Shown here piece by piece: positions 36,740 to 45,306 of a stretch of 64,000 nucleotides of DNA (positions are counted from its first letter, which is position 1; every line of letters starts with the position of its first letter). Source of the stretch: an uncultured Eubacterium sp. (GTDB lineage: Bacteria > Bacillota > Clostridia > Lachnospirales > Lachnospiraceae); NCBI GenBank assembly GCA_910584245.1, contig CAJTZF010000010.1, forward strand, positions 1-64,000, written 5' to 3'. The position numbers were made by a program, and so were the translations under genes. The notes under the pieces were generated by a model, which was not told the origin of the DNA, did not search any database, and saw only the letters and a list, made by a program, of their open reading frames with translations.

Positions 36740-37201
36740 ATGTATGAGAAATTTGTAAAGTGGCTGACGCCGGGAATAAATTTGATGTTTGGCATCGTAT
36801 TGTTGCTCATTGGGATTATCTGGCAGGTGCTATCGAACAAACCACTTGACATGTATGCGTTTTATATTATGGCTGCAGCAATGATCTGCTTTAATCGGGG
36901 TATAGTGTTAAAAATATCGAAAGCTACAATTGACCCGGCCTCCTTTATTATTTTGAATATGCTTATAGTCATTTTGGGAGTTGTATTTACCGAATCCGAT
37001 TGGGCCGACGGTATGGTCATGTATGCGGTATGGGGAATATGTCTTCTCATAGACTGGGTTGTAAACGCTATTTTGCTTAGATGTGATGGAGTGGCCAAAC
37101 GGATCGTTATGGGATTCGTGTCGGTTCTTATCAATATGTTGCTTATCGGAATGGCGTTTTTTGTTCCCGTATTGATTGAGGCATTTGGTGGGAGGAAATA
37201 G
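36740..37201 (+). CDS. Four-helix membrane protein of unknown function
   Basis: A 153-residue protein with four predicted transmembrane helices and no recognised catalytic motifs. It resembles HdeD/DUF308-type small membrane proteins in layout only. ATG 36740 with GGTGA/GAGGA upstream is chosen; TTG 36719 has no support. It lies 49 bases after radA. Confidence 0.65.
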   Translation: MYEKFVKWLTPGINLMFGIVLLLIGIIWQVLSNKPLDMYAFYIMAAAMICFNRGIVLKISKATIDPASFIILNMLIVILGVVFTESDWADGMVMYAVWGICLLIDWVVNAILLRCDGVAKRIVMGFVSVLINMLLIGMAFFVPVLIEAFGGRK

Positions 37202-37283
37202 AGTATGATAAAAGAGAAATATTTTATGTTATGAATCCAGTATTTATTAATTGGATCACAATGGTTTATAAAGAAATTGTGGA

Positions 37284-37454
37284 TTATTCCGTTGGGATTA
37301 TATTATAGTACAATAAAACATTATGTGTAAGCTCGCCTTCAAATATGCAGGTATTATAATAGATGTTTATAATTTTGTAGTTAGGGTTTTTAATAAAATT
37401 GTTTAAATCGGATTCAAGGTATGCAGGTATGGTATTGGAAAAAAGTTTAAACAT
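37284..37454 (-). CDS. 56-residue small protein gene in a non-coding gap
   Basis: On the minus strand an ATG at 37454 is preceded at 6 bases by GAGGAGGC (plus-strand 37460-37467), and a TATAAT lies at plus-strand 37474-37479. The encoded protein starts MFKLFSNTIPAYLESDLNN and ends at a TAA. Its plan (N-terminal amphipathic helix, then strand-forming IINIYY and VLLYYNI) recalls small Cse60-type sporulation proteins, but that likeness is weak. It fills most of the 393-base gap between 37201 and 37595; the rest shows nothing else. Confidence 0.6.
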   Translation of the reverse strand: MFKLFSNTIPAYLESDLNNFIKNPNYKIINIYYNTCIFEGELTHNVLLYYNIIPTE

Positions 37455-37594
37455 AGTATGCCTCCTCTTGTATATTATACGATACCCAAGATAAAATATT
37501 CACTTATAAATTTAATATTAGTACGAATTTACTGTGTTAATAGGGTGTTACGGAGTATTGCCATTGTAGTGATAGAAAACTTGGAGATTGGTGA

Positions 37595-38242
37595 ATGATG
37601 AAAAAAGCGGTAATATTTGATTTTGATTACACCCTGGGTGATTCTACGAAGGGTATTGTCCAGAGTGTAAACTATGGAATGAAGCAGATGGGGCTTATGG
37701 AGCGGGGGCGCGGTGAAATCGTAAAAACAATTGGCTTATCTTTGGCAAAAACGTATGAAAAGCTGACTGGCAGGGCGGATAAGAGTGAAATCGAACGTTT
37801 CGAACATTATTTTGTAGAAAAGGCAGATGAGATCATGGTCGCAAATACGGTTCTTTATGATGGTGTTGCGGATATGCTGGAAGGAATGCAAAGGAATAAA
37901 ATAAAAACGGGTATTGTCACTACGAAATACCGCTATAGGATTGATCACATATTATGTGCGAATGGGGTACGGCAGCTCATAGATATTATTGTGGGCGGAG
38001 ATGATGTGCGGCATGTCAAGCCCGATCCGGAGGGGATTTTGAGTGTAAGCCAGCAACTTGGCATGGAGCTGGGTGAGATGCTGTATGTGGGGGATCATGT
38101 GGTTGACGCGCAGGCAGCACAGGCGGCTGGAATTGATTTTATAGCTGTCTTGACAGGGACGGCTGGACGGGAGGACTTTCAGAAATATCCCCATGTATGT
38201 ATAGTAAAGGAAGTTAGACAAATCCGAGCGTTTATAGAGTAG
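37595..38242 (+). CDS. HAD-family phosphatase, phosphoglycolate phosphatase-like
   Basis: A 215-residue hydrolase. Motif I is VIFDFDYTLGDS (nucleophile Asp9, Asp11), motif II is GIVTTKYRYR, the lysine of motif III is in VKPDPEG, and motif IV is YVGDHVVDAQAAQAAG. Length and cap fit the Gph subfamily of small-molecule phosphatases. Substrate is unknown. GGAG lies upstream of ATG 37595. Confidence 0.85.
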   Translation: MMKKAVIFDFDYTLGDSTKGIVQSVNYGMKQMGLMERGRGEIVKTIGLSLAKTYEKLTGRADKSEIERFEHYFVEKADEIMVANTVLYDGVADMLEGMQRNKIKTGIVTTKYRYRIDHILCANGVRQLIDIIVGGDDVRHVKPDPEGILSVSQQLGMELGEMLYVGDHVVDAQAAQAAGIDFIAVLTGTAGREDFQKYPHVCIVKEVRQIRAFIE

Positions 38243-38268
38243 ACATGATTGGAATTATTTGATATAAT
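38240..38268 (+). promoter_or_regulatory. Promoter of the GH10-GH43 gene
   Basis: TAGACA at 38240-38245 and TATAAT at 38263-38268 are 17 bases apart. The predicted start near 38275 gives a leader of about 60 bases. The -35 sits at the stop of the HAD gene. Confidence 0.65.
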
Positions 38269-38337
38269 ATACCAGATTAAAATATAATGAATTGCCCGGA
38301 TATTTTTTGTTATATAAGGCAGGAAAGGACGAGAGTT

Positions 38338-41300
38338 ATGAAACGCAAATCGATTGCTATTTTATTGTGTTTGTCAATGATTTTGACTTTGTTCGTTTCA
38401 TCGGAACAGTCAATGGCGAAAAAGGTAAAGCCAAAGCTGAACAAAAAGAAAGTTACTTTGTATGTTGGAAAAAGTGTCCGTCTTAAAGTCAAGGGAACGA
38501 AGAAAAAAGTGAAATGGAAAAGCAGCAGTAAAAAAGTAGCTACTGTTTCTTCCAAAGGAAAAGTGAAGGCAAGGAAAGCAGGAAAAACACGTATTACAGC
38601 CAAATTCGGTAAAAAGAAATTAGTTTGCCGGGTGACAGTTAAAAATAAAAAAGCAGGTACTTCTACTGTGCCGAAGCCATCGGAGGCTGTTTTAGTTACT
38701 GCCAGCCCACAACCATCAGCGGGAGCACAGGCATCAGCTATTCCGCAGGGATCATTTGGCCCACAGCAGTCGGCCGGGGCAGCAGAATCCGATAAGCCGC
38801 GGGAAACCGCGGGTGCGGAGCCATCATCTGGTCCGCAGCAGTCAGAATCGTCAAGGCCGCAGCAGTCAGCCGGGGTGGCAGAATCCGATAAGCCACAGGA
38901 AACGACGGAGGTGGAGCAGTCTGCGAAGCCACAGCAGTCGGCGGGAGCGCAGACATCGGCGGGTCCACACGTATCGTCAGAGCCACAGGCATCCGAGACG
39001 CCTAGAGTTCCAGAATTATCAAAGCAGGCATCATTTGAAAATGGGACCGAAGGGTTTAAGGCGCAGGGAAATGCGGATATAGAGGTTGTAGATGGCGGAT
39101 ATCAAGGCAAATGCCTTCAGGTTTCGAATCGGACGGCAGCTTCGGACGGAGTTGTATATGAAGCGGGCGGAGAAGTGGCCGCAGGTGAAGGCTACACCGT
39201 TCAAGGATATGCGAAAGTGGGGAATGGCAGTGGAACCCTGAAATGTATGTACCGGACGGGGGACGGTGAGGATTGTGTACATGAGCTTTTGGTTGTCCAG
39301 GTTTCCGGTGAATGGGTAAAATTCATGGGAACCATTACTGTGCCAGAAGATTTTGCTAAACTTGATATATGGTTTGAATTGTCAGACAGTACGGACACAT
39401 TTTACATGGATGAGGTCTCCATTACTGAGATTGTGAGTATTAAAGATACTTATGACAGTATTTTTGGAAAGATGGGAACATGTATTAATATAGACCAGCT
39501 TGAGGATCCTGAGATACTTAAATATGTGAAAAAACATTACTCCAGTTTAACGCTTGAAAACGGGATGAAGCCAGGATACATTATGCAAGGGTGGATGCCG
39601 CTTATAAGCAGAGAGGAGGCAAAAGCGAAAACGGGTGATTATGTTATTCCAGATAACTATGAGGAGGAGAAAGTACCGCAGTTTGATTTTACTACGGTCG
39701 ATAAGGCGCTGAAAATGGCAAAGGAGAATGGATTTAAAATCCGTTACCATGTTCTGATGTGGCATTCGCAGTCTCCAGAATGGTTTTTCAAAGAGGATTA
39801 TAGTAAGGATTCTGGAGCAGCGTATGTTTCGGCGGAGAAGATGTATGCCCGCATGGAAATGTATATACGCAGTATGATTCATCATGTGTATACGCTGGAT
39901 GACGGTGCTTATAGAGATGTGGTGTATACATGGGATGTGGCAAATGAGTATTTCAGCAATACACCGGATAAAAACTGGTCCGCTGTTTTTGGCAACAGGG
40001 AAGGAAATTTAGGCAACAGGCCTCCGTTTATAAAACGGGCGTTTGAAATCGCATACGATGAGTTGGAGAAATATTCACTGGCGGATTCGGTGTCGTTATT
40101 TTACAATGATTATAATACATATATGAATACGGATGAAATTATTGAGCTGATCCATTATATCAATTCGGACCGTAAGCTGTGCCGCGGAATCGGAATGCAG
40201 ACTCATCTTGCAGTCGATTTCCCTTCTGTTGATTCGTATATTCGTACGCTTCACCGATTTGTGCGGGAAGGATTTGAAGTACAGATTACGGAATTGGATG
40301 TAATTTGTGTAGATCCTGATGAGCGTCCGGATGAAACTATTGAAGAGGCTTATGAGAACCAGGCAAAATATGTCGGGGAACTGGCTGAGAAGCTTGTAGC
40401 TTATCAGAAAGCATCGGATCATGCCATTACCTCTTTGACCTGGTGGGGCTTATATGATGACGTTTCATGGCGGAAGGAATCCCATGTGCTAATGTTCGGC
40501 AAGGGGTTGCATGATGCAAAGCCAGCATATTTTGCATTTATGAAGGCGGCAAGTTCGGGAGCACCGAATCCGACACCGACGCCGGGAGTTCCGGCAGTTC
40601 CGACACCACCAGTTCCGAATGAGACACCGAAATATACGCCGCCTGCACAGACGGCATCTCCGGTAGCCATTTATGATTTTAGTGATGAGAGTTCGTATAA
40701 AAATGAGTTACCAGAGGGGGCTGCATCAGTAGTAAATGAGGACGGCTCAATTACATTAACATTTACAAAACAGTACGCGGCATTTAATTTTTATCTGCCG
40801 GACAATGCACAAAATTATTACAGTAATTACAAATCGGTTGCACTCACATATACGAGTGAGGGCGGAGATTTGGGGCATGCGTTGTATGATGTAAATATGC
40901 AAGGTAAGGATGGGGATTCCTCTGCTGGAAAACATCCTGATTGGGGACAAAGAATTAAAGAGTCAGCAAATGGCGAGCGGATTATTGTTTTAGCTGTCTC
41001 CGATTCGGATTCCCCGACGGATCCGAACAACCCTTATATTGGAGGCTGCGTTCGGGGATTACAGATTTTTAATCCAAATGAGTTGGCCGATGGCAAAACG
41101 ATTACTATTACGATCAAGTCTTTGCGGTTTTGTGATAAAGAGAACCCTACAGATGAGGACTTAGGACAGGAGGATTTACCTATGGAACCAGGAACTTATC
41201 GATTTATGAACAGTTATACGTATGGATATGAGGAAGGTATTATTGCGTACAAAAACGGCATAAAGCAGAATAATGTCGAGATAAAGACATACAGCGGCGA

Positions 41301-42897
41301 AAATGACGATCCGTTTACGCCGGAGTCCGAGCAGCCGTGGGATGCGGAATCACTTCTTCTGACGCCGGGATTGACTTATACGACAGAGGATGGGGTTGTA
41401 CATCCGATCACTAGTATGCTGACGAATTGGAATTTGTGTGCGGATCCCACATCGATCGATAACAGCGATGTGGACGGAAAGCTATATGTCTACGGAACAA
41501 CAGAAGGTGTCGATTACGAAGACGGTGAGATGGTGATAAATGGATACAACAACCATTCTTTGACGATTATGTCTACCAAGGACATGGTAAACTGGACCGA
41601 CGAAGGGTTTATGGATAACAAAAATCTGACAAACCAGCCTGAAAGTGTTACTGGAAAGGTAAATTGCAAATGGTCAGGCGGGAAAGCATGGGCGCCGTCG
41701 GGGCTGAAGATTGATGGTGATGGCGACGGCAAGGATGAATATTATCTATTTTATACGGATGGAGGCGCTGTCGGTTATGTACAGGGAGAATCCCCGACAG
41801 GTCCGTGGAAGGATGATCTTGGAGTGGCGTTGTTTACAAGAGATACGCCGAACTGCAGTGGTGTGGAATGGTGTTTTGATCCGGCAGTGCTTGTCGATGA
41901 CAAAGGGGACGCCTATGTATATTTTGGCGGGGGATTGCCGCAAGACAAGGCAGTAGCGCATCCGAAAACCGGACGCGTAGCTAAGATCAAGTTTGAACAG
42001 GGAACTGGGAAAGTATTGTTGGATGGTGACCCACAGGAGATGGACACATACTATTTCTTTGAGGATGGAGAGATTAACCAGTTTCATGGCAAATATTTTT
42101 ATTCCTATTGTACGAATTTCCTTGTACCCGGTATAGTTGAGGCGCCAGGTGCACTGGGACCAATTGGGGCCGGGCAGATTGCGTGCTATGTATCAAGCGA
42201 TCCGATGAATATTGTTTTTGATCCCGAAAAACAACAGAGTACAGATAGCCTGAAATATTTGGGTACGATATTGAGCAATCCGAGCTCTATATACGGAAAG
42301 TCTTATAATAACCATCATCATATGCTTACGTTCAAGGGGCGTGAGTACATTACTTACCATTCAACAGCGTTGGAAAATATGATGTACCATACAGCAAAAG
42401 ATTACCGCTGTCTGCATGTGGATGAGATCGAAGTTGACAAGGATACGGACCAAATCAGTATTACGCCTACGTATAAAGGGGCATCCCAGATTGAAAACTT
42501 TAATCCGTATGAAACAATTAATGCCACGACGACTTCTTATAGTGCAGGGGTGAAGTCATCAAAATCCGATGCGGTACACGCGATGGTGCTTGATAAAATT
42601 CACACAGGAGACTGGACTAAAATCAGCGGAGTGGATTTTGGTGAAAAGGGCGCTGCTGCTGTGGCTGCTAAAATTACATCATCGACGAATAATGGTGCAA
42701 TTGAAATATTTATAGATGATCCGACTGTTGCAGCAAATAGAATTGCCTCACTTAACATGAAAACTACAGGTGAGGAGACTTATGACATGGTACAGACGGA
42801 AATCGAAGAGAAGCTTACGGGCGTACATGATGTCTATTTTGTATTCCGCGGTTCCGGTTATAAGGTGGCATCGTGGGAGTTTACCGAGAGTAAATAG
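38338..42897 (+). CDS. Secreted GH10 xylanase / GH43 glycosidase multidomain enzyme
   Basis: A 1519-residue exported protein. Parts in order: signal peptide (1-25); lysine-rich Ig-like Big2 domain (about 30-105); Pro/Ser/Gln linker with a 32-residue repeat; CBM22-like carbohydrate-binding domain (about 225-360). A GH10 xylanase follows (about 370-735), with acid/base Glu537 in WDVANEYF and nucleophile Glu652 in ITELDV. After a Pro/Thr linker and a second beta-sandwich (about 775-945) comes a GH43 five-blade domain (about 1015-1360), with base Asp1036 (CADPTS) and acid Glu1268 (VEAPGALGP). The C-terminus is CBM6-like. It should cut xylan and remove arabinose or xylose. ATG 38338 has AGGAAAGGA upstream. 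Confidence 0.9.
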   Translation: MKRKSIAILLCLSMILTLFVSSEQSMAKKVKPKLNKKKVTLYVGKSVRLKVKGTKKKVKWKSSSKKVATVSSKGKVKARKAGKTRITAKFGKKKLVCRVTVKNKKAGTSTVPKPSEAVLVTASPQPSAGAQASAIPQGSFGPQQSAGAAESDKPRETAGAEPSSGPQQSESSRPQQSAGVAESDKPQETTEVEQSAKPQQSAGAQTSAGPHVSSEPQASETPRVPELSKQASFENGTEGFKAQGNADIEVVDGGYQGKCLQVSNRTAASDGVVYEAGGEVAAGEGYTVQGYAKVGNGSGTLKCMYRTGDGEDCVHELLVVQVSGEWVKFMGTITVPEDFAKLDIWFELSDSTDTFYMDEVSITEIVSIKDTYDSIFGKMGTCINIDQLEDPEILKYVKKHYSSLTLENGMKPGYIMQGWMPLISREEAKAKTGDYVIPDNYEEEKVPQFDFTTVDKALKMAKENGFKIRYHVLMWHSQSPEWFFKEDYSKDSGAAYVSAEKMYARMEMYIRSMIHHVYTLDDGAYRDVVYTWDVANEYFSNTPDKNWSAVFGNREGNLGNRPPFIKRAFEIAYDELEKYSLADSVSLFYNDYNTYMNTDEIIELIHYINSDRKLCRGIGMQTHLAVDFPSVDSYIRTLHRFVREGFEVQITELDVICVDPDERPDETIEEAYENQAKYVGELAEKLVAYQKASDHAITSLTWWGLYDDVSWRKESHVLMFGKGLHDAKPAYFAFMKAASSGAPNPTPTPGVPAVPTPPVPNETPKYTPPAQTASPVAIYDFSDESSYKNELPEGAASVVNEDGSITLTFTKQYAAFNFYLPDNAQNYYSNYKSVALTYTSEGGDLGHALYDVNMQGKDGDSSAGKHPDWGQRIKESANGERIIVLAVSDSDSPTDPNNPYIGGCVRGLQIFNPNELADGKTITITIKSLRFCDKENPTDEDLGQEDLPMEPGTYRFMNSYTYGYEEGIIAYKNGIKQNNVEIKTYSGENDDPFTPESEQPWDAESLLLTPGLTYTTEDGVVHPITSMLTNWNLCADPTSIDNSDVDGKLYVYGTTEGVDYEDGEMVINGYNNHSLTIMSTKDMVNWTDEGFMDNKNLTNQPESVTGKVNCKWSGGKAWAPSGLKIDGDGDGKDEYYLFYTDGGAVGYVQGESPTGPWKDDLGVALFTRDTPNCSGVEWCFDPAVLVDDKGDAYVYFGGGLPQDKAVAHPKTGRVAKIKFEQGTGKVLLDGDPQEMDTYYFFEDGEINQFHGKYFYSYCTNFLVPGIVEAPGALGPIGAGQIACYVSSDPMNIVFDPEKQQSTDSLKYLGTILSNPSSIYGKSYNNHHHMLTFKGREYITYHSTALENMMYHTAKDYRCLHVDEIEVDKDTDQISITPTYKGASQIENFNPYETINATTTSYSAGVKSSKSDAVHAMVLDKIHTGDWTKISGVDFGEKGAAAVAAKITSSTNNGAIEIFIDDPTVAANRIASLNMKTTGEETYDMVQTEIEEKLTGVHDVYFVFRGSGYKVASWEFTESK
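38764..38894 (+). repeat. Imperfect 96-base direct repeat in the linker
   Basis: A unit starting CAGCAGTCGGCCGGGGCAGC at 38764 recurs with few changes at 38860 (CAGCAGTCAGCCGGGGTGGC), both followed by AGAATCCGATAAGCC. It encodes a 32-residue repeat in the Pro/Ser/Gln linker and could vary in copy number. Confidence 0.7.
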
Positions 42898-42913
42898 AGA
42901 TAGGAGTAGTATT

Positions 42914-42945
42914 AGCGACGGCATGTCTATTGCCGCCGCTTTTAT
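42914..42945 (+). terminator. Terminator after the GH10-GH43 gene
   Basis: AGCG-A-CGGCA at 42914-42923 pairs with TGCCG-C-CGCT at 42931-42940 (one mismatch), loop TGTCTAT, followed by TTTAT. Confidence 0.6.
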
Positions 42946-42993
42946 AAAAAGACGCCAAGTACTGGCGGACAAATAAGAGTGGAGGCAGAAATT

Positions 42994-43722
42994 ATGGGAT
43001 TGTTAGAAAGTATGATGGAAAAACTGGGGTATCCGTATCAGGTACTGCCTGAAAAATCGTCTATGGATGAGGTGATGGCTATTTATAAGGAGGCCGTAGA
43101 AAAAGGAAAGAAAGAAGGATTCACCCCTGTGATTGTGCCAGAGGATGATGTTTTGGATGATTATTTCGGAATTCTAAAGCAAGAGGATGGATTTGATGTA
43201 CAGGATACGCTTCAGAATATAGGAAATGGCGGAAGGGAATTGCTACAGCAGAATTTAAAAGAGCTTACAGGGCCGGAAGAGGATGATTTGGAGGCGCTGG
43301 ATTTGAATGAGCTGATGGGGGAGATTGGGAACGGTGAAAGTATTGATGGGTTCTATTCCCTACAGGGATTTTATGATGATGGGAAACAAGTCGTTTTGCT
43401 TGAAGTGCCTACAGACAAGCCGTGGGAGGTCGTTGTTTATGTACCCTTTGGCGGCTGGAATGAATGTCCTGCACCGGACGATATGGCGGCCATATGTAAA
43501 TATTGGTATGAAAAATATATGGCGGTTCCCGCTGTAATTACCCACGACACACTTGAGTTTATTTTGCCGGAACCGATTTCAAAGGATGAGGCGATGGAGG
43601 TTGCACAGGAGCATTATGCATTTTGTAATGATCGGTTAGACCAGTGCACGCAAAGTGGAACGCTCGGCGAGGTGGCAGATTCGCTGTGGCAGTCAAAGAT
43701 ATGGTTTTTCTGGTGGGATTAA
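42994..43722 (+). CDS. DUF4253 domain protein
   Basis: A 242-residue, acidic, soluble protein. The last third (PAVITHDTLEFILPEPIS, then AQEHYAFCNDRLDQ and LWQSKIWFFWWD) matches the DUF4253 pattern as I know it. The N-terminal part is helix-rich with GNGG- and acidic patches. DUF4253 proteins often occur with polymorphic-toxin immunity genes, but no toxin lies beside it, so function is open. ATG 42994 follows GGAGG at 42981; GTG 42979 is too close to it. It converges with the next gene after 20 bases. Confidence 0.75.
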   Translation: MGLLESMMEKLGYPYQVLPEKSSMDEVMAIYKEAVEKGKKEGFTPVIVPEDDVLDDYFGILKQEDGFDVQDTLQNIGNGGRELLQQNLKELTGPEEDDLEALDLNELMGEIGNGESIDGFYSLQGFYDDGKQVVLLEVPTDKPWEVVVYVPFGGWNECPAPDDMAAICKYWYEKYMAVPAVITHDTLEFILPEPISKDEAMEVAQEHYAFCNDRLDQCTQSGTLGEVADSLWQSKIWFFWWD

Positions 43723-43742
43723 AAAAATAGCAAGAAAGCAGG

Positions 43743-44396
43743 TTATCTTCGCTGGTTGCGGTGGAGCACATTTCCGGCAAATTCAACAGTTGGGCCGAGC
43801 AGTAAAACCATGAGAAGGGTGGTGACACCCCATTCACCGCTGACCAGTATCGCTATGCATGTGACCAGCGCGTCATAACAGAGGCGGATTATTTTGAACA
43901 TATCTTTGCGCTTAAATTTCTGTTCTAGTTTGTTGTTGATGATAAACGGAATTGCATCATAAGGCGAAGTGCCGTGCCCGGACTGCATGTAACAGGCCGC
44001 CGCGATAACAAAAATAACTAGCGCAGGGATCAGGACGCCAATGCGCACGGCAAGGGATAGCTCCTGTGGGATGTGAATAACCTGATTTAGTATAAAGGTA
44101 CAGAAATCAGCAGAATATCCGACGAGAAGCATATTACCAACGGTTCCTGTACCAATCAGGCTCCGGTCAAGTATGAGGACACATAGAAGTAGTGCGAGGT
44201 TGAGAAAAAGCTGGTATGTTCCGAGTGATAACCCGAGCTTTGCGCTGATACCATAATTCATCGCAGAGTAGGGATCGGTACCGAGGTTGGTTACTTTTAA
44301 AAGAGAAACACCGAATCCCATAATGATAACGCTGCCCATCATTAAGAAAAAGCTGTTTCGCCAGGTTTTGTCCAGTTTTATGTAAGGTGCTTTCAT
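43743..44396 (-). CDS. YczE/YitT-family membrane protein
   Basis: A 217-residue protein with five to six transmembrane helices and the family patterns MGFGVSLLKVTNLGTDPYSAMNYG and QSGHGTSPYDAIPF. Bacillus YczE helps surfactin regulation by an unknown route. AAAAGGA lies 8 bases before ATG 44396; GTG 44414 overlaps that site. It has no operon partner here. Confidence 0.8.
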   Translation of the reverse strand: MKAPYIKLDKTWRNSFFLMMGSVIIMGFGVSLLKVTNLGTDPYSAMNYGISAKLGLSLGTYQLFLNLALLLCVLILDRSLIGTGTVGNMLLVGYSADFCTFILNQVIHIPQELSLAVRIGVLIPALVIFVIAAACYMQSGHGTSPYDAIPFIINNKLEQKFKRKDMFKIIRLCYDALVTCIAILVSGEWGVTTLLMVLLLGPTVEFAGNVLHRNQRR

Positions 44397-44525
44397 TTCT
44401 AAATTCCTTTTCACTTGTTTATGTCAAACGTCTCCTTGATTAGAAAGTATATCACACGTGAATTGTTCTTGTAAAGAGGGAACCCCTTTTTAAATTTTGT
44501 GAGAAAATATTTGGATGTAAAGTAG

Positions 44526-44560
44526 TAGCCTACACAATTACTGCTGTAGGTTATATTTTA
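44526..44560 (+). terminator. Terminator-like hairpin with no gene before it
   Basis: TAGCCTACA at 44526-44534 pairs with TGTAGGTTA at 44545-44553 (one G-T), loop of 10, then TATTTTATT. No plus-strand gene lies upstream. It may end leakage into the module or be a remnant. Confidence 0.45.
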
Positions 44561-44611
44561 TTGGGATTTTAGTTATACTTACTAAATATTATAGAATTGA
44601 AAGATATAGTG

Positions 44612-44640
44612 TTGACGTTTTATTATTTAATTATTATAAT
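44612..44640 (+). promoter_or_regulatory. Promoter of ABC module A
   Basis: TTGACG at 44612-44617, a 17-base spacer and TATAAT at 44635-44640. A start near 44647 leaves a leader of about 95 bases before the secreted-protein gene. The rest of the 345-base gap between 44396 and 44742 is AT-rich and otherwise only holds the hairpin, the mini-ORF and the palindrome listed separately. Confidence 0.8.
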
Positions 44641-44658
44641 AAAAATAAAGAGGTGAAT

Positions 44659-44670
44659 ATGATACAGTAG
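44659..44670 (+). other. Three-codon leader ORF (MIQ-stop)
   Basis: AGAGGTG at 44649-44655 precedes ATG ATA CAG TAG at 44659-44670. The ribosome site is as good as those of real genes in the window. It lies in the leader of module A and could act in translational control, or be chance. Confidence 0.35.
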
Positions 44671-44693
44671 AAAATGTATATTAAAATAAAAAA

Positions 44694-44707
44694 GTTTAAT
44701 ATTAAAC
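44694..44707. promoter_or_regulatory. Palindrome in the module A leader
   Basis: GTTTAAT followed by ATTAAAC is a perfect 14-base palindrome, 34 bases before the first gene. A related AAGTTTA-centred palindrome stands before module B. It may be a shared operator, though AT-rich sequence makes chance matches easy. Confidence 0.4.
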
Positions 44708-44741
44708 ACTTTAGTAGCAAAGAATTATGGAGGGAAAAGTT

Positions 44742-45185
44742 ATGACAAAAAAATTGAAAACATTAAGTTTTGTATTGGCTGGTGCAGTTACACTTTGTCT
44801 TTGTATGGGCGTTAATGCATTCGCGACGGATGATAATTATTCATTTGCTTTTATGATTAAACCTTATCACGCAAATTCAAGAGTAGAATCTTCTGGTGCA
44901 AGATACCGCGAAACAACAGATCCTAAGAATATGTGGAAAGTAGGGCTGAGAAAAAGCGGAGAGGGAGCAGGAACCATAACAAATTTTTGGCTAGAAGTTT
45001 ATGATGAGACAAATGTAAGTGGAGATATTAGTGCAAAACAAGGAACAAAAAATTATTACAAAGCTGCATATGAAACAGCTAGTCAGAAAAATGTGTATTT
45101 GACGGCAGAAAATAATGGATATGACTCAATTCGGTACAATGTATCTGGGGTTTGGGATGAAGAAACAGGAAAGTACCAGGGATAA
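44742..45185 (+). CDS. Small secreted protein, DUF2712-like (module A)
   Basis: A 147-residue protein with a clear signal peptide (TKKLKTLSFVLAGAVTLCLCMGV, cleavage near NAFA-TDD). The mature part is about 117 residues without cysteines and shows YSFAFMIKPYHANSR, RYRETTDPKNMWKVGL and GTITNFWLEVYDE, a pattern I associate with DUF2712-type secreted proteins found beside ABC genes in Firmicutes. It is the first gene behind a strong promoter and is followed by a stem-loop, so it should be the most abundant product of the operon. Function unknown: effector, bacteriocin-like protein or signal. ATG 44742 follows GGAGGG. Confidence 0.75.
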   Translation: MTKKLKTLSFVLAGAVTLCLCMGVNAFATDDNYSFAFMIKPYHANSRVESSGARYRETTDPKNMWKVGLRKSGEGAGTITNFWLEVYDETNVSGDISAKQGTKNYYKAAYETASQKNVYLTAENNGYDSIRYNVSGVWDEETGKYQG

Positions 45186-45219
45186 GAAATTTAAGTAGTA
45201 TTTATAGGTAAATTATTTA

Positions 45220-45258
45220 GGGGTGTCAAAAAGCTATCTTAATGTTTTCTGACACCCT
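45220..45258 (+). other. Intercistronic stem-loop after the secreted protein
   Basis: GGGGTGTCA at 45220-45228 pairs with TGACACCCT at 45250-45258 with a 21-base loop. No T-run follows, so it more likely protects the upstream transcript than stops polymerase. It divides the secreted-protein gene from the permease genes. Confidence 0.6.
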
Positions 45259-45306
45259 GAGCTAAGGTAATAGATAATTTATAAGTTGCAAAAAGGAGGA
45301 GCTTTT

